Part shown: in pieces, positions 17,215 to 27,041 of the stretch
How positions within the stretch are numbered: position 1 is the stretch's first letter
How the letters are laid out: every line of letters starts with the position of its first letter
From: an uncultured Bacilli bacterium
GTDB lineage: Bacteria > Bacillota_I > Bacilli_A > RFN20 > CAG-449
NCBI GenBank assembly: GCA_947626895.1
Contig: CANQTY010000008.1
Location: 1-40,546 of the forward strand
DNA length: 40,546 nucleotides
Direction of reading: 5' to 3'
Position numbers and translations under genes: made by a program
The notes under the pieces: generated by a model
Told to the model about the DNA's origin: nothing
The model's input: only the letters and a program-made list of their open reading frames with translations
Database searches by the model: none

Positions 17215-17859
17215 ATGGATATATTATATTTGCAAACTAAAAAAGAAATATCTTTTCCTTTAGATATCAAAGTCTTTGGTCAATATCCTTTTTATATTCT
17301 TATGGATAATACTTCTTCTTTAACAAACATTTTAAAGGAATTTAAAGAAGACATTTTATTTTATCATCTTGAAAAGGAAGCAAATTTTCCCTTATTTAAC
17401 TATCCTAATATATCTTATTATCATGCTCGAATTGAAAAAGGTGCCATTATTCGAGATGGTGTAATTATTAAAGACACTGCGATTATTTTAATGGGCGCGG
17501 TTATCAATAAAAATGCGTATATTGGTGAACATACGATGATTGATATGAATGCCGTGATAGGAAGTAGCGCTATTATTAAAAATCAAGTTCATATCAGCGC
17601 AGGTGTTGTTATCTCTGGAACTATGGAGCCCAAATCAAAACAACCCGTGATTATTGAAGATGATGTCTTTATTGGTGCGAATAGTGTAATTTCTGAAGGT
17701 ATCCATATAGGAAAAGGGGCTATTATTGGTGCACTTAGTTTTGTAAATCATGATGTACCGTCTTATTCTTTAAACTATGGATGTCCTTCTAAATTTATTC
17801 GAAATGTAACTAAAAAAGATATAGAAAAAGTAGGACTTAATTGGACATTAAGAAAATAA
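17215..17859 (+). CDS. dapH: Tetrahydrodipicolinate N-acetyltransferase (left-handed beta-helix)
   Basis: Hexapeptide repeats IRDGVIIKDTAIILMGAVINKNAYIGEHTMIDMNAVIGSSA; end of dap operon. Confidence 0.85.
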   Translation: MDILYLQTKKEISFPLDIKVFGQYPFYILMDNTSSLTNILKEFKEDILFYHLEKEANFPLFNYPNISYYHARIEKGAIIRDGVIIKDTAIILMGAVINKNAYIGEHTMIDMNAVIGSSAIIKNQVHISAGVVISGTMEPKSKQPVIIEDDVFIGANSVISEGIHIGKGAIIGALSFVNHDVPSYSLNYGCPSKFIRNVTKKDIEKVGLNWTLRK

Positions 17860-17866
17860 GGTACTT

Positions 17867-17977
17867 TTAAATAGATTCTTTACCTAAAAATAAATCTAAT
17901 GCTGAAATATGATGAACCCCATCATGTTGGTTTTCTACAATTGCAATATGACAATTTGGTAAAAAAGAAGTTAAGGG
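17867..17977 (-). pseudogene. Relic of the C-terminus of a second substrate-binding protein
   Basis: Reverse-strand reading PLTSFLPNCHIAIVENQHDGVHHISALDLFLGKESI* aligns with TLTSSLPNCHIAIEENQQEAIEFYFTKLNEIGLGKTYG in the 18766-19686 protein. Confidence 0.75.
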
Positions 17978-18015
17978 TAGTATTTTTTAATTTTTTTAAA
18001 AAATATACCCCTTAA
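17971..18015. repeat. Long hairpin abutting the SBP relic
   Basis: ttaagggtagtattttttaa / ttaaaaaatataccccttaa inverted arms around a T-rich loop. Confidence 0.55.
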
Positions 18016-18105
18016 GAGGCATTTATCTAAAACATACGGAAACTATTTATTAACCTAAAATTTATAAACTAATTAAAATATTGCAACTCAGACAAAAAAT
18101 TATGA

Positions 18106-18687
18106 TTAATTCTTAAGTTGAATAAAATTTCTTTTTTTAATAATTTTATCTTCTTTTAAAAGAATACTTAAAGATCTAGATAAAGAAGGACGAGGAATAA
18201 ATAGATAAGAAGCTAAATCACTAATAGAAATATGAATTCCTTCTGGATATAGGTTTAAATAATAAAGGATTTTTTGTTCAATAGGATGTTTTGAAAGCAT
18301 CTTAATTCTTTTTTTTGCTTCAAATGTGTCATTGGCTTCCATAGTTAAATACGCTTCTAAAAAGCTTTTATTTTTTGATAATAAAGAAAGTAGCTCTTCT
18401 TTATTAAGACGATATATATGACTTCTTTTTGTAGCAATAACATTTCCTAAATATCTTTTAGATGAGGAAAATAATAAGCTATTTCCAAACATATCGCCTT
18501 TTTTTAGGATGTTATAAATATCTTCATTTCCCTCTTCATCATAGGAAATGATTTTAATTTCACCCTCTAAAAGGAAGATAACTTCACGACAAAGATCTTG
18601 TTCATAAAATAAAATACTATCTTTTTTTAGCCATGTCTTTCTTCCTATATTCATTTCTTCTTTAGTTAATGTATCAAATAAGTTCAT
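18106..18687 (-). CDS. Crp/Fnr-family transcriptional regulator
   Basis: Cyclic-nucleotide-binding-like fold (REVIFLLEGEIKIISYDEEGNEDIYNILKKGDMFGNSLLF) plus C-term HTH ISDLASYLFIPRPSLSRSLSILLKE. Confidence 0.88.
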   Translation of the reverse strand: MNLFDTLTKEEMNIGRKTWLKKDSILFYEQDLCREVIFLLEGEIKIISYDEEGNEDIYNILKKGDMFGNSLLFSSSKRYLGNVIATKRSHIYRLNKEELLSLLSKNKSFLEAYLTMEANDTFEAKKRIKMLSKHPIEQKILYYLNLYPEGIHISISDLASYLFIPRPSLSRSLSILLKEDKIIKKRNFIQLKN

Positions 18688-18699
18688 AATTTTAACTCC

Positions 18700-18713
18700 G
18701 TAACAAATGTTAC
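18700..18713. promoter_or_regulatory. Palindrome GTAAC-AAAT-GTTAC in the divergent promoter (putative Crp/Fnr-type operator)
   Basis: GTAACAAATGTTAC, 5-bp perfect arms with 4-bp centre, between 18687 and 18766. Confidence 0.65.
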
Positions 18714-18765
18714 AAATATTTTAAAGGATTTTATCTATAATATAAATGATTTTGGGAGGTATTTT

Positions 18766-19686
18766 ATGAAAAAATTAAAATTTTGTGCCTTATGTTTATT
18801 ATTAACTTTTAGTTGTTTTTCTTGTTCTAGTAATGAAGATATTGGAGAAATTAACATGATTGCTCCGAATGGTACACCTTTATTATCAATATCTACTTTT
18901 TTAAGTGAACATGAAAATGTAAAATGCTCCGCGGTTGAAGGAAGTGAACCCTTACTTGCAGCTTTTACCTCGAAAGAATATGATTTGATTGTTGCTCCTA
19001 TGAATCTTGGCGCACAACTATACAATAAAGCCAAAGATTATCTTTTATTTGAAACTCTTGTATGGGGTAATTTATATGTTGCATCAAGAAATGAAATGAC
19101 TTCTTTTAGTGATTTAAACGAAAAAAATATCACTTTATTTGGAACCAATCAAACTCCAGATATTGTCATGAAATGTTTAAGTTCTTATCATCAAGTTGAA
19201 TATAATGTTACACGTGTTGATGACGTTAGTAGCGCAAATGCATTACTGCTTCAAAATCAGGCAGAATATATTGTTTCTGCAGAACCATCTCTTAGTAAAT
19301 TAAAAGAAAAAATGCCTAATTTATATACTTTAGATTTACAAGAAGAATGGAAAACTTTTTCAGGAATTTCTTCTTATCCTCAGGCAGGAATCTTTGTGAA
19401 AAAAGATGAAGTAAATCGTTTAAAAAGCACTTTATTATCTTTAAGACAAAATGTAAAAGATATCTTAAAAGATGTTTCATATACTGTTTCTTGTGCTTTA
19501 AAAATAGATAAATTAGCCTCTCTTGGGGAAACAACCCTAACTTCTTCTTTACCTAATTGTCATATTGCAATTGAAGAAAACCAACAAGAAGCTATTGAAT
19601 TTTACTTTACCAAATTAAATGAAATCGGCTTAGGAAAAACTTATGGAGAAAAATTACCAGATGAAGAATTTTACATTACGTTATAA
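18766..19686 (+). CDS. ABC-type substrate-binding lipoprotein
   Basis: Signal/lipobox LTFSCFSCSS; IAPNGTPLLSISTFL...DLIVAPMNLGAQLY periplasmic-binding-like. Confidence 0.75.
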   Translation: MKKLKFCALCLLLTFSCFSCSSNEDIGEINMIAPNGTPLLSISTFLSEHENVKCSAVEGSEPLLAAFTSKEYDLIVAPMNLGAQLYNKAKDYLLFETLVWGNLYVASRNEMTSFSDLNEKNITLFGTNQTPDIVMKCLSSYHQVEYNVTRVDDVSSANALLLQNQAEYIVSAEPSLSKLKEKMPNLYTLDLQEEWKTFSGISSYPQAGIFVKKDEVNRLKSTLLSLRQNVKDILKDVSYTVSCALKIDKLASLGETTLTSSLPNCHIAIEENQQEAIEFYFTKLNEIGLGKTYGEKLPDEEFYITL

Positions 19687-20437
19687 AATTTTCTTTCTAT
19701 CCTCTGGAATTTTATCTTTTATTCTTATTGCTTTTATCTTATCTCAAGTAAATGGAGGGTTTTTATTTCCCCCAATACACGAAGTAATTGGAAGATTTTT
19801 TAGTCTATTTATCGATACCCATTATCTAGAAAAATTTATGATGAGTTTACTTAGACTATTGATTTGCTTAGTCATTTCATTTTTAATTGCATTACTATTA
19901 TCATATTTAAGGCAAATAAAAAAAGAAAGTAGTGAATTTTTTACACCGTTTATCGTATTTTTAAAATGTTCCCCCTTAGCGGTTTTATCTATTTATTTAT
20001 TTTTAATCTTCGGGGCAAATAAAGGACCCTATTTTATTATTTTATCTATGATTATTCCTATTATGATCGAAGCTTTTTTTACCGCGCAAGATTCTATTCC
20101 TAGAGAAATAAAACAAGAACTAATGGTCAATGATGTATCTTCATTTAATAAATATTTTAAAGTCATTTTCCCCTTGATGTTACCTAATATTGCAATGTCT
20201 TTTTTAATGTGTTTTGGCTTAGGACTTAAAGTTGCCGTCATGGGTGAATACTTAATGCAAACACCATCTTCACTAGGTTCCTATCTATATGAATTAAAAG
20301 CCAATTTAGATATTGTTACTCTTTTAAGTGTATTATTATTCTCAATCTTTTTTACTTTAATTATTGATTTACTTGCTAAAATAATCTTTAAAAAACTTCA
20401 ACAAGTATTATTTAATCATTCTGATTTGGTTTCTTAA
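19643..20437 (+). CDS. ABC transporter permease (SsuC/TauC-like)
   Basis: Multiple TM helices; IPREIKQELMVNDVSSFNKYFKVIFPLMLPNIAMSFLMCFGLGLKVAVMGEYL (EAA-loop-like). Confidence 0.75.
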   Translation: MEKNYQMKNFTLRYKIFFLSSGILSFILIAFILSQVNGGFLFPPIHEVIGRFFSLFIDTHYLEKFMMSLLRLLICLVISFLIALLLSYLRQIKKESSEFFTPFIVFLKCSPLAVLSIYLFLIFGANKGPYFIILSMIIPIMIEAFFTAQDSIPREIKQELMVNDVSSFNKYFKVIFPLMLPNIAMSFLMCFGLGLKVAVMGEYLMQTPSSLGSYLYELKANLDIVTLLSVLLFSIFFTLIIDLLAKIIFKKLQQVLFNHSDLVS

Positions 20438-23400
20438 ATACTTTGATATCCTTAGGTTTTGGAACTAAATCATAAAGCCTTTCAAGAATAGCACGATAAT
20501 CTCCATTATAGTTAATCTTTTCAAGCGAAGTACATCCATCAAAGGAAGTTTTAGAAACATAAATTAAAGAATTTGGCAAAGTAACCTCTTTTAATGCAGT
20601 ACAATTGTTAAAAGCAATCTCTGCAATACCTAAGCAGTTGTTTCTAACCTCATAACTCTCTAACGTGGTGTTTTCTTTAACTCTAAGTAAAACATTACCA
20701 ACATATAAATCCACGTCATTCGAGGCTAAAAAAATCTTGAAGAATTTACAATTTGTAAATGCATTTGCGCCTATATCTTCTAGACGAGAATGGCTTTCCA
20801 CAGTAATAGATTCCAAATTTTCATTATCATTAAAGGCATAGTCTGCAATATAAGTGATATACCAAGGAATATAGACCGATGTAATATCATTACTCTTATA
20901 GTAATATAATGTATTCCCTAGAATGACTAAATTGGGTTGTTCGTTAAAAAAGCGTGTCCCATCAAGAGCGTAAGAATAAACTCGATCTAATTCATTTTCA
21001 TGGATAATCTTTAATTTATCACAGAAATAAAAGGCAAATTCTTGTAAAGTTATAACATTTTTTAAATCGATTTCTTCAAGATATTCTTGATAAGAAAAGG
21101 CTCCTTCTAGGATGTTTTTTGTCTCATGAGGAACACTATATTTTGTTTCCGTTTTATATAAGGGATAATAGATTAAATTTTCCTTACCCTTTGTAAATAA
21201 AACCCCATCACTTAGTTCAAATAAGGGCGAATGATTGATAATTTCTACTTGGGTGCATTCAAAGGGGTTTCTTCCAATGATTTTTAAACTCTTAGGTAAA
21301 TAGACCTTTCTTAAATAGATATTATTAGAAAATATCCAGGAATCGATTTCTTCTATATTTTCTTTAATCTTTAATTCACTATTTTTTACATCATATGGAT
21401 AAAAGATGATACGTTTTGTAGGATTATCAATAATCATCCCATCTTTTTCTTTTAAAAAATACTTATTATTACTTTCAATATGTAGAGAAATACAATTTGC
21501 AAATGCACTCCTTCCTATCGTCATGAGCGATTTAGGAAGTGTCAATTCTTTTAGTTTATAACAGAAGCGAAAAGCACTTTTTCCTAGTTCTATAAGCCCT
21601 TCAATTAAATTAAATTCTTCTAAATCATAACACCAATAAAAAGACCATGAACCAATCTTTTTCACCCCATCTAAAAGTTTTATAGATTTTAAACTTTCAC
21701 ATTTAAAGAAAGCAAAGTCTTGTATTTCTTTTAACGTCGAAGGAAATACAATAGTTTTTAAGTTGTTACAACGGGCAAAGGAATTATAAGGAATCTCTTG
21801 AATTTCACTTAAAATCAATACCCCAGTTAAATTATGGATATTAAAGAAAGATGATTGTTTTAGACCTTTGATTTCTTTAGAAAGGATGATATGACCCATA
21901 TACTCTTTTTGACATGAAATGATATTGTCATCTTTTATAATTAATGACTTATTCATTTCTTCTTGAATTTTATTTATTACTTCAAGGGTTCTTTGAAGTT
22001 TTTCTTCTTTTACGTATTGATTTAATTGCGATTTTAAATCTTCTTTTCTAAAGATTTCTCCTGTAATAAAGATATTTTCTATATAAAATAGGTCATGAAG
22101 TTTTTCTTTTTTAATCAGCAGAAGAGCCACATCAAAAAGTAAATATTTTTCAATATAATAAATACTCCTTGGATAAAGAATATTGTTTTCTTCTTGTTCT
22201 TCTTGATAAATCCGTTTTAAAAGATAATAAGCAAATTCTTTTTTCATTGTGCCAATCAATTCATTTGCCAAAGCAAAATAATCTTCATCTAAAACACTAT
22301 TTAAAATCACTTCTTCTATCAAAGGGGTTAAATAAGATAAAGGCATTTTCGTATACGCATTAGAGATGATTAAGAAGATATATTGAATGACATCTTCATC
22401 ATGATGAGATTTACAAAGTTCTACAATATATTTTTTATTTTCTTCATAGTTTTCATTTAATAGATCATAAAGTTTTAAAGCTAAACAATATTCATATAAG
22501 TCCTCGACACTAAAATATTGACTCTTATTTTTATTTTCTTCCTTAAAACGGATATCAAAAGCAATTTGTTTTAATTTTTCAATAGAAATATTGCTTTCTA
22601 CGACGTAGAATTTTTCCATATAATTTTTTAGTAACGCAACTTTATTAATCCGTGATAAAAAATCATCATCAGAGTTATTAATATAATATAAAAGTGTGAT
22701 GTTATAGGCATTATTAAAGAGTTTATTTTTCGCAACAATCATCTTTAATTCATGAATATAATCCACATTTTGATTGGTATTTAAAAAGAGATTATCAACG
22801 AGTTGATACTTTTGGGACATGGATAAATCAACAATTCGATAATTCACACACCCCTTAGAAATAAATTCATCATGAACATAAATTAAACGCACATCAAATA
22901 AAGATTCGAATTCTTTGATATAGCGATCTAAAAGAAGGATAAAGTCTTGATCAATCGATTCATTTAATCCATCGATAATTAAAGTAAGTGAATACTTTTT
23001 AATTTTCTTTATAAAATCTTCTTTTTGCAAAGGTTTATTTAAAAGTGAAGTAAATTCTTCATATAGATAACTAAGGATAGAATCATGATGGGAGGAAAGA
23101 AAATTTCCCGCATTCATATAAAAACATAATTTATTTTTATAAGGAAAATATTGCATTAATCTTAAACATAATAAAGTTTTTCCCATGCCATGGGAGCCAA
23201 TAAGAGAAATATCATTTTTCATATTGACATTAAAGATTAAATCATAAATGCTAATTAAATCATCTTCACTTCCATGATAAGAAACAAGATTATTTTCGAT
23301 ATAAACGTATTTAAAAAAGTGTTCGTAATCACATTTTTTATCGATCTTACATTGATTAAATACTTGTTGCCCCATTAAATAGATGAACTTTTTATAATAC

Positions 23401-23546
23401 TTTTTAAAATGCATCTTTATCATGAGGATTTGATAAAAATGAATGATATATTTACGAAAGACAAATAAAATGAATGTTCCAAGAATCATGGAAACAATAC
23501 CAATAATTAAACTCATCATTTCAGGACTAATCATAAATATATTCAT
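20412..23546 (-). CDS. Membrane-anchored NACHT-like NTPase fused to LRR_5/BspA-type leucine-rich repeats (bacterial NLR-like)
   Basis: N-terminal TM segment (MMSLIIGIVSMILGTFILFVF); Walker A LIGSHGMGKT; Walker B LTLIIDGLNES; C-terminal half is LRR_5 repeats (LKTIVFPSTLKEIQDFAFFKCESLKSI...). Confidence 0.75.
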   Translation of the reverse strand: MNIFMISPEMMSLIIGIVSMILGTFILFVFRKYIIHFYQILMIKMHFKKYYKKFIYLMGQQVFNQCKIDKKCDYEHFFKYVYIENNLVSYHGSEDDLISIYDLIFNVNMKNDISLIGSHGMGKTLLCLRLMQYFPYKNKLCFYMNAGNFLSSHHDSILSYLYEEFTSLLNKPLQKEDFIKKIKKYSLTLIIDGLNESIDQDFILLLDRYIKEFESLFDVRLIYVHDEFISKGCVNYRIVDLSMSQKYQLVDNLFLNTNQNVDYIHELKMIVAKNKLFNNAYNITLLYYINNSDDDFLSRINKVALLKNYMEKFYVVESNISIEKLKQIAFDIRFKEENKNKSQYFSVEDLYEYCLALKLYDLLNENYEENKKYIVELCKSHHDEDVIQYIFLIISNAYTKMPLSYLTPLIEEVILNSVLDEDYFALANELIGTMKKEFAYYLLKRIYQEEQEENNILYPRSIYYIEKYLLFDVALLLIKKEKLHDLFYIENIFITGEIFRKEDLKSQLNQYVKEEKLQRTLEVINKIQEEMNKSLIIKDDNIISCQKEYMGHIILSKEIKGLKQSSFFNIHNLTGVLILSEIQEIPYNSFARCNNLKTIVFPSTLKEIQDFAFFKCESLKSIKLLDGVKKIGSWSFYWCYDLEEFNLIEGLIELGKSAFRFCYKLKELTLPKSLMTIGRSAFANCISLHIESNNKYFLKEKDGMIIDNPTKRIIFYPYDVKNSELKIKENIEEIDSWIFSNNIYLRKVYLPKSLKIIGRNPFECTQVEIINHSPLFELSDGVLFTKGKENLIYYPLYKTETKYSVPHETKNILEGAFSYQEYLEEIDLKNVITLQEFAFYFCDKLKIIHENELDRVYSYALDGTRFFNEQPNLVILGNTLYYYKSNDITSVYIPWYITYIADYAFNDNENLESITVESHSRLEDIGANAFTNCKFFKIFLASNDVDLYVGNVLLRVKENTTLESYEVRNNCLGIAEIAFNNCTALKEVTLPNSLIYVSKTSFDGCTSLEKINYNGDYRAILERLYDLVPKPKDIKVFKKPNQND

Positions 23547-23626
23547 AACTTCTTCCTATCTTTAAGAAAATTATAAAAGAAAAGAGTGATATTGAAAAGA
23601 TATTTTAAAAAGGAAATTTCTTCCAT

Positions 23627-23668
23627 AGAAAAAGTTTTACTCCAGAGAGAAGGGAGTAAAACTTTTCT
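23627..23668 (-). terminator. Strong hairpin terminator after the M3 peptidase
   Basis: agaaaaagttttactcc / gggagtaaaacttttct inverted arms. Confidence 0.7.
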
Positions 23669-23689
23669 TTAAGATAAATTTAATCACCA

Positions 23690-25378
23690 CTAGAGGTCAA
23701 TAGATTTTAAATAGCTCTTTAAGGGTTGAACAATCTTTTTCACCGTACCTTCTTCAAAAGGATTCTTTAAATGAGCTTTTTGAAGAAGTGTTACGAAAGG
23801 ATATTTCCCTCCGAGCTTGCATAAACGGACATACTTTTTCCAAGTCTTTTCATGATTCTTACGATCTTCATTGAAGAACTCAAAGGCTAAGACTTGCGCT
23901 AAAGTATAGTCAATATAATAAAATGGGGAACTAAAGACATGGTGTTGTTTCATCCACCAACCCCCACGTTCAAACACAGGCGCGCCATCATATTTTTTAT
24001 GTGGTAAATATTTTTTTTCAATTTCTCTAAATTTCGCACATCGTTCTTGATGTGTTGCAGTTGGATTTTCATATACCCAATGTTGGAATTCATCAATTGT
24101 GACTCCATATGGAATAAAACGAATGGAATCCGCGGTATGAGAATATAAATATTTTTCTGTATCTTCTTTAAAGAATAAATACATCCATGGATGGGTTAAA
24201 AATTCCATACTCATAGAATGAATTTCACAAGCTTCAAGTGTTGGCATACGATATGAAGGACAAGCGAAATTTCTTGACATATAGCCTTGGAAAGCATGAC
24301 CAAATTCATGAGTTAAAACATCGACATCACCAGAAGTACCATTAAAATTAGAAAAGATAAATGGCACTTTATATTTAGGAATATAAGTCATATATCCTCC
24401 TGGTGCTTTACCATCTTTTGCTTCAAGATCCATCAAATGGTGTTCATTCATTAAACGGAAGAAATCATCGGTTTCTTTAGATAAATCATGATACATCTTT
24501 TGCGCATTTTCTATTAGATAATTCTTATCTCCTTTTGGAGTAGCATTTCCATCTAAGAAGTCTAAGTTGTAATCAAACCATAAAGGTTTTTTAACGCCAA
24601 TTCTTTTTATTTGTTCTTTAAATAATTTATTTGTAAATGGAACTAAATCTTTATAGATTTGTTCTCTATATCCTTTGACCATCTTGGGATTATAATCGGT
24701 TCTACCTAAAGAATAATATCCCATTTCAACAAAGTTTTTATACCCAAGTTTTTGAGCACAAGTAGTTCTTAATTTTACTAATTGATCATAAATCGCTCCG
24801 ATTTGTTCATCATGTTCTTCAAAGAAGGAAGCAGAAGCTAAAGATGCTTTTTCACGAACACTACGATCAGGAGATGTCGTAAACTTTCCTAATTGAGCAA
24901 GAGTATATGTCTTTCCTTCAAATTCGATTTGTGCGGAGGCAATAATTTTCGTATATTCAGAACATAAACGATTGATTTCTTGTAATTCAGGAATGATTTT
25001 CTCATCAAAACACTTTAAAGAAACTTCCGCCATATTGAAAAGATGGCTCCCCCATTTTTTCTCTAATTCTTTACGATATTTCGCATGAATGAGAGCTTTA
25101 GTAAATTCATTATCTAAAGATGAAATTAAAGGAGATATCTCATCGATATATTCTTGATCTTTTTGATATTTTTTATTTTTTGTATCAATCGAATACCAAA
25201 TTTGAATTAAAGTAAAATCCGTGGAGATTTTATCTTCCATTTTAAAATACTTTTTTAAGGCTTTATTTTGTGCTTCAAAACTTGGGGCATTATTAAATTC
25301 CTCAAGTAATGCTTTATATTCCTTTTTAATGCGTTCCAAATTGGGACGATGATATTTCATTTCTTCAAAATTTTTCAT
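23690..25378 (-). CDS. M3-family oligoendopeptidase
   Basis: VLTHEFGHAFQGYMSR zinc HEXXH motif. Confidence 0.93.
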   Translation of the reverse strand: MKNFEEMKYHRPNLERIKKEYKALLEEFNNAPSFEAQNKALKKYFKMEDKISTDFTLIQIWYSIDTKNKKYQKDQEYIDEISPLISSLDNEFTKALIHAKYRKELEKKWGSHLFNMAEVSLKCFDEKIIPELQEINRLCSEYTKIIASAQIEFEGKTYTLAQLGKFTTSPDRSVREKASLASASFFEEHDEQIGAIYDQLVKLRTTCAQKLGYKNFVEMGYYSLGRTDYNPKMVKGYREQIYKDLVPFTNKLFKEQIKRIGVKKPLWFDYNLDFLDGNATPKGDKNYLIENAQKMYHDLSKETDDFFRLMNEHHLMDLEAKDGKAPGGYMTYIPKYKVPFIFSNFNGTSGDVDVLTHEFGHAFQGYMSRNFACPSYRMPTLEACEIHSMSMEFLTHPWMYLFFKEDTEKYLYSHTADSIRFIPYGVTIDEFQHWVYENPTATHQERCAKFREIEKKYLPHKKYDGAPVFERGGWWMKQHHVFSSPFYYIDYTLAQVLAFEFFNEDRKNHEKTWKKYVRLCKLGGKYPFVTLLQKAHLKNPFEEGTVKKIVQPLKSYLKSIDL

Positions 25379-25390
25379 TATATTCTCCTT

Positions 25391-26989
25391 TTATTCATGA
25401 ATAATCATGCTATCTTGTTCCATTTCTTCAGGTTTAGTTGCTCCAAGTAAATCTAAGATTGTTGGAGCGATATTCGATAATTTTCCATCACTTCTTAATT
25501 TAAGGCCTTTTTTAGAAATAGCAAAAGGAACTAAATTTGTCGTATGCGCCGTGAATGGATGACCTTCTTCATCTTCACATTGTTCAGCATTTCCATGATC
25601 TGCAGTAACAATTAATATCGCATCATTATTTTCTACCCAATGAATAAGTCTTCCGACACATTCATCGACGGTTTCTACAGCTTTTACTACACTTTCTTCC
25701 ACGGCAGTATGACCAACCATATCACAATTTGCATAATTTAAGATGACAACATCTAAATCTTTCTTTTCTAATTCTTCCATGAGACGATCGGTTACTTCAT
25801 ACGCAGACATCTCAGGCTTTAAATCATAAGTAGCAACTTTAGGTGAATTCACTAAAATTCTTCTAGATCCCTTTAATTCAGGCTTTTCTTTTCCATCATA
25901 ATTAATGGTTCCATCAAAGAAGAATGTCACATGTGCATATTTTTCTGTCTCTGCTATACGGAGTTGAGTATATCCATTATTTGCAAGATATTCTCCAAGA
26001 GTATTATGGATACTTGGTAAAGCAAAGGCGATACTACCTTTTACAGAATCGGCATACTTCATCGTGCATACATAACAAATATTATTTACTATATGTTTCG
26101 GACTATAGGCTTTCCATTTTGGTGATCCATCAGCGTTTTTATCAGGATTTAAATAAAACGTAGGATTTGTAAATACAGTAGAAATTTGTATTGCTCTATC
26201 AGGACGGAAATTCATAAAGATAATTGCATCATTATCTTTAATACGTCCATCAATAGTATCATTATAAGCAGGAATGATAAATTCATCACTAGGATCTTTT
26301 CCCTGTGTTGGTAAATATTTATATTGTTCTTTTAAATAATCTTGATAAGAAGAAAAATGATTTCCTATATGATCCACGAGCATTTCATAAGCGATATTGA
26401 TACGATCCATATTTTTATCACGATCCATAGCATAATATCTACCAGAAATGGAAGCAATATGGCCAAAATTTAATTCATTCATCGTTTCTTGAACTTGATT
26501 TAAAAATATTACTCCCGATTGGGGATCAACATCTCTTCCATCCATGAAAGCATGAACAAAAACATCTTTTAAACCTTGCTCTTTTGCCATTTTAATCATG
26601 GCACAAATATGATCTACATGGGAATGTACCCCTCCAGAGGACATCAAGCCAAAAACATGTAAAGATGAATCATTTTGTTTTACATGATTCATAGCTTTTA
26701 AATATTCTTTATTTTGGAAAAATGAGCCATCTCTTACGGCTTTATTGATTAAAGTTAACGATTGATAAATGATACGACCCGCGCCAATATTCATATGACC
26801 AACTTCCGAATTTCCCATTTGTCCATCAGGTAAACCAACTGCTTCTCCACTTGCTTCAATTAAAGTTGTTGGGTATGTATTAAAGAAATAATCTAAATTT
26901 GGTTTTTTTGCTTTTAATACACAATTTCCTTTGACTTTTTTAGAAATTCCATAGCCATCCATAATACATAGAATAACTGTTTTTTTCAT
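25391..26989 (-). CDS. gpmI: 2,3-bisphosphoglycerate-independent phosphoglycerate mutase
   Basis: CIMDGYGI, GNSEVGHMNIGAGRIIYQSL, GGVHSHVDH, DGRDV, TADHGNAEQ. Confidence 0.97.
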   Translation of the reverse strand: MKKTVILCIMDGYGISKKVKGNCVLKAKKPNLDYFFNTYPTTLIEASGEAVGLPDGQMGNSEVGHMNIGAGRIIYQSLTLINKAVRDGSFFQNKEYLKAMNHVKQNDSSLHVFGLMSSGGVHSHVDHICAMIKMAKEQGLKDVFVHAFMDGRDVDPQSGVIFLNQVQETMNELNFGHIASISGRYYAMDRDKNMDRINIAYEMLVDHIGNHFSSYQDYLKEQYKYLPTQGKDPSDEFIIPAYNDTIDGRIKDNDAIIFMNFRPDRAIQISTVFTNPTFYLNPDKNADGSPKWKAYSPKHIVNNICYVCTMKYADSVKGSIAFALPSIHNTLGEYLANNGYTQLRIAETEKYAHVTFFFDGTINYDGKEKPELKGSRRILVNSPKVATYDLKPEMSAYEVTDRLMEELEKKDLDVVILNYANCDMVGHTAVEESVVKAVETVDECVGRLIHWVENNDAILIVTADHGNAEQCEDEEGHPFTAHTTNLVPFAISKKGLKLRSDGKLSNIAPTILDLLGATKPEEMEQDSMIIHE

Positions 26990-27041
26990 GAACTAACCTC
27001 CTCTAAATCATTATAATAATCTTTTATTTTAAAATAAAGAA

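Noticed and set aside
18735-20241. Minus-strand ORFs 18735-19034, 19316-19534, 20029-20241
   Set aside because: Antisense to the SBP/permease genes, no motifs.
22169-26163. Plus-strand ORFs 22169-22363 and 25924-26163
   Set aside because: Antisense to NACHT-LRR and gpmI coding regions, no independent support.
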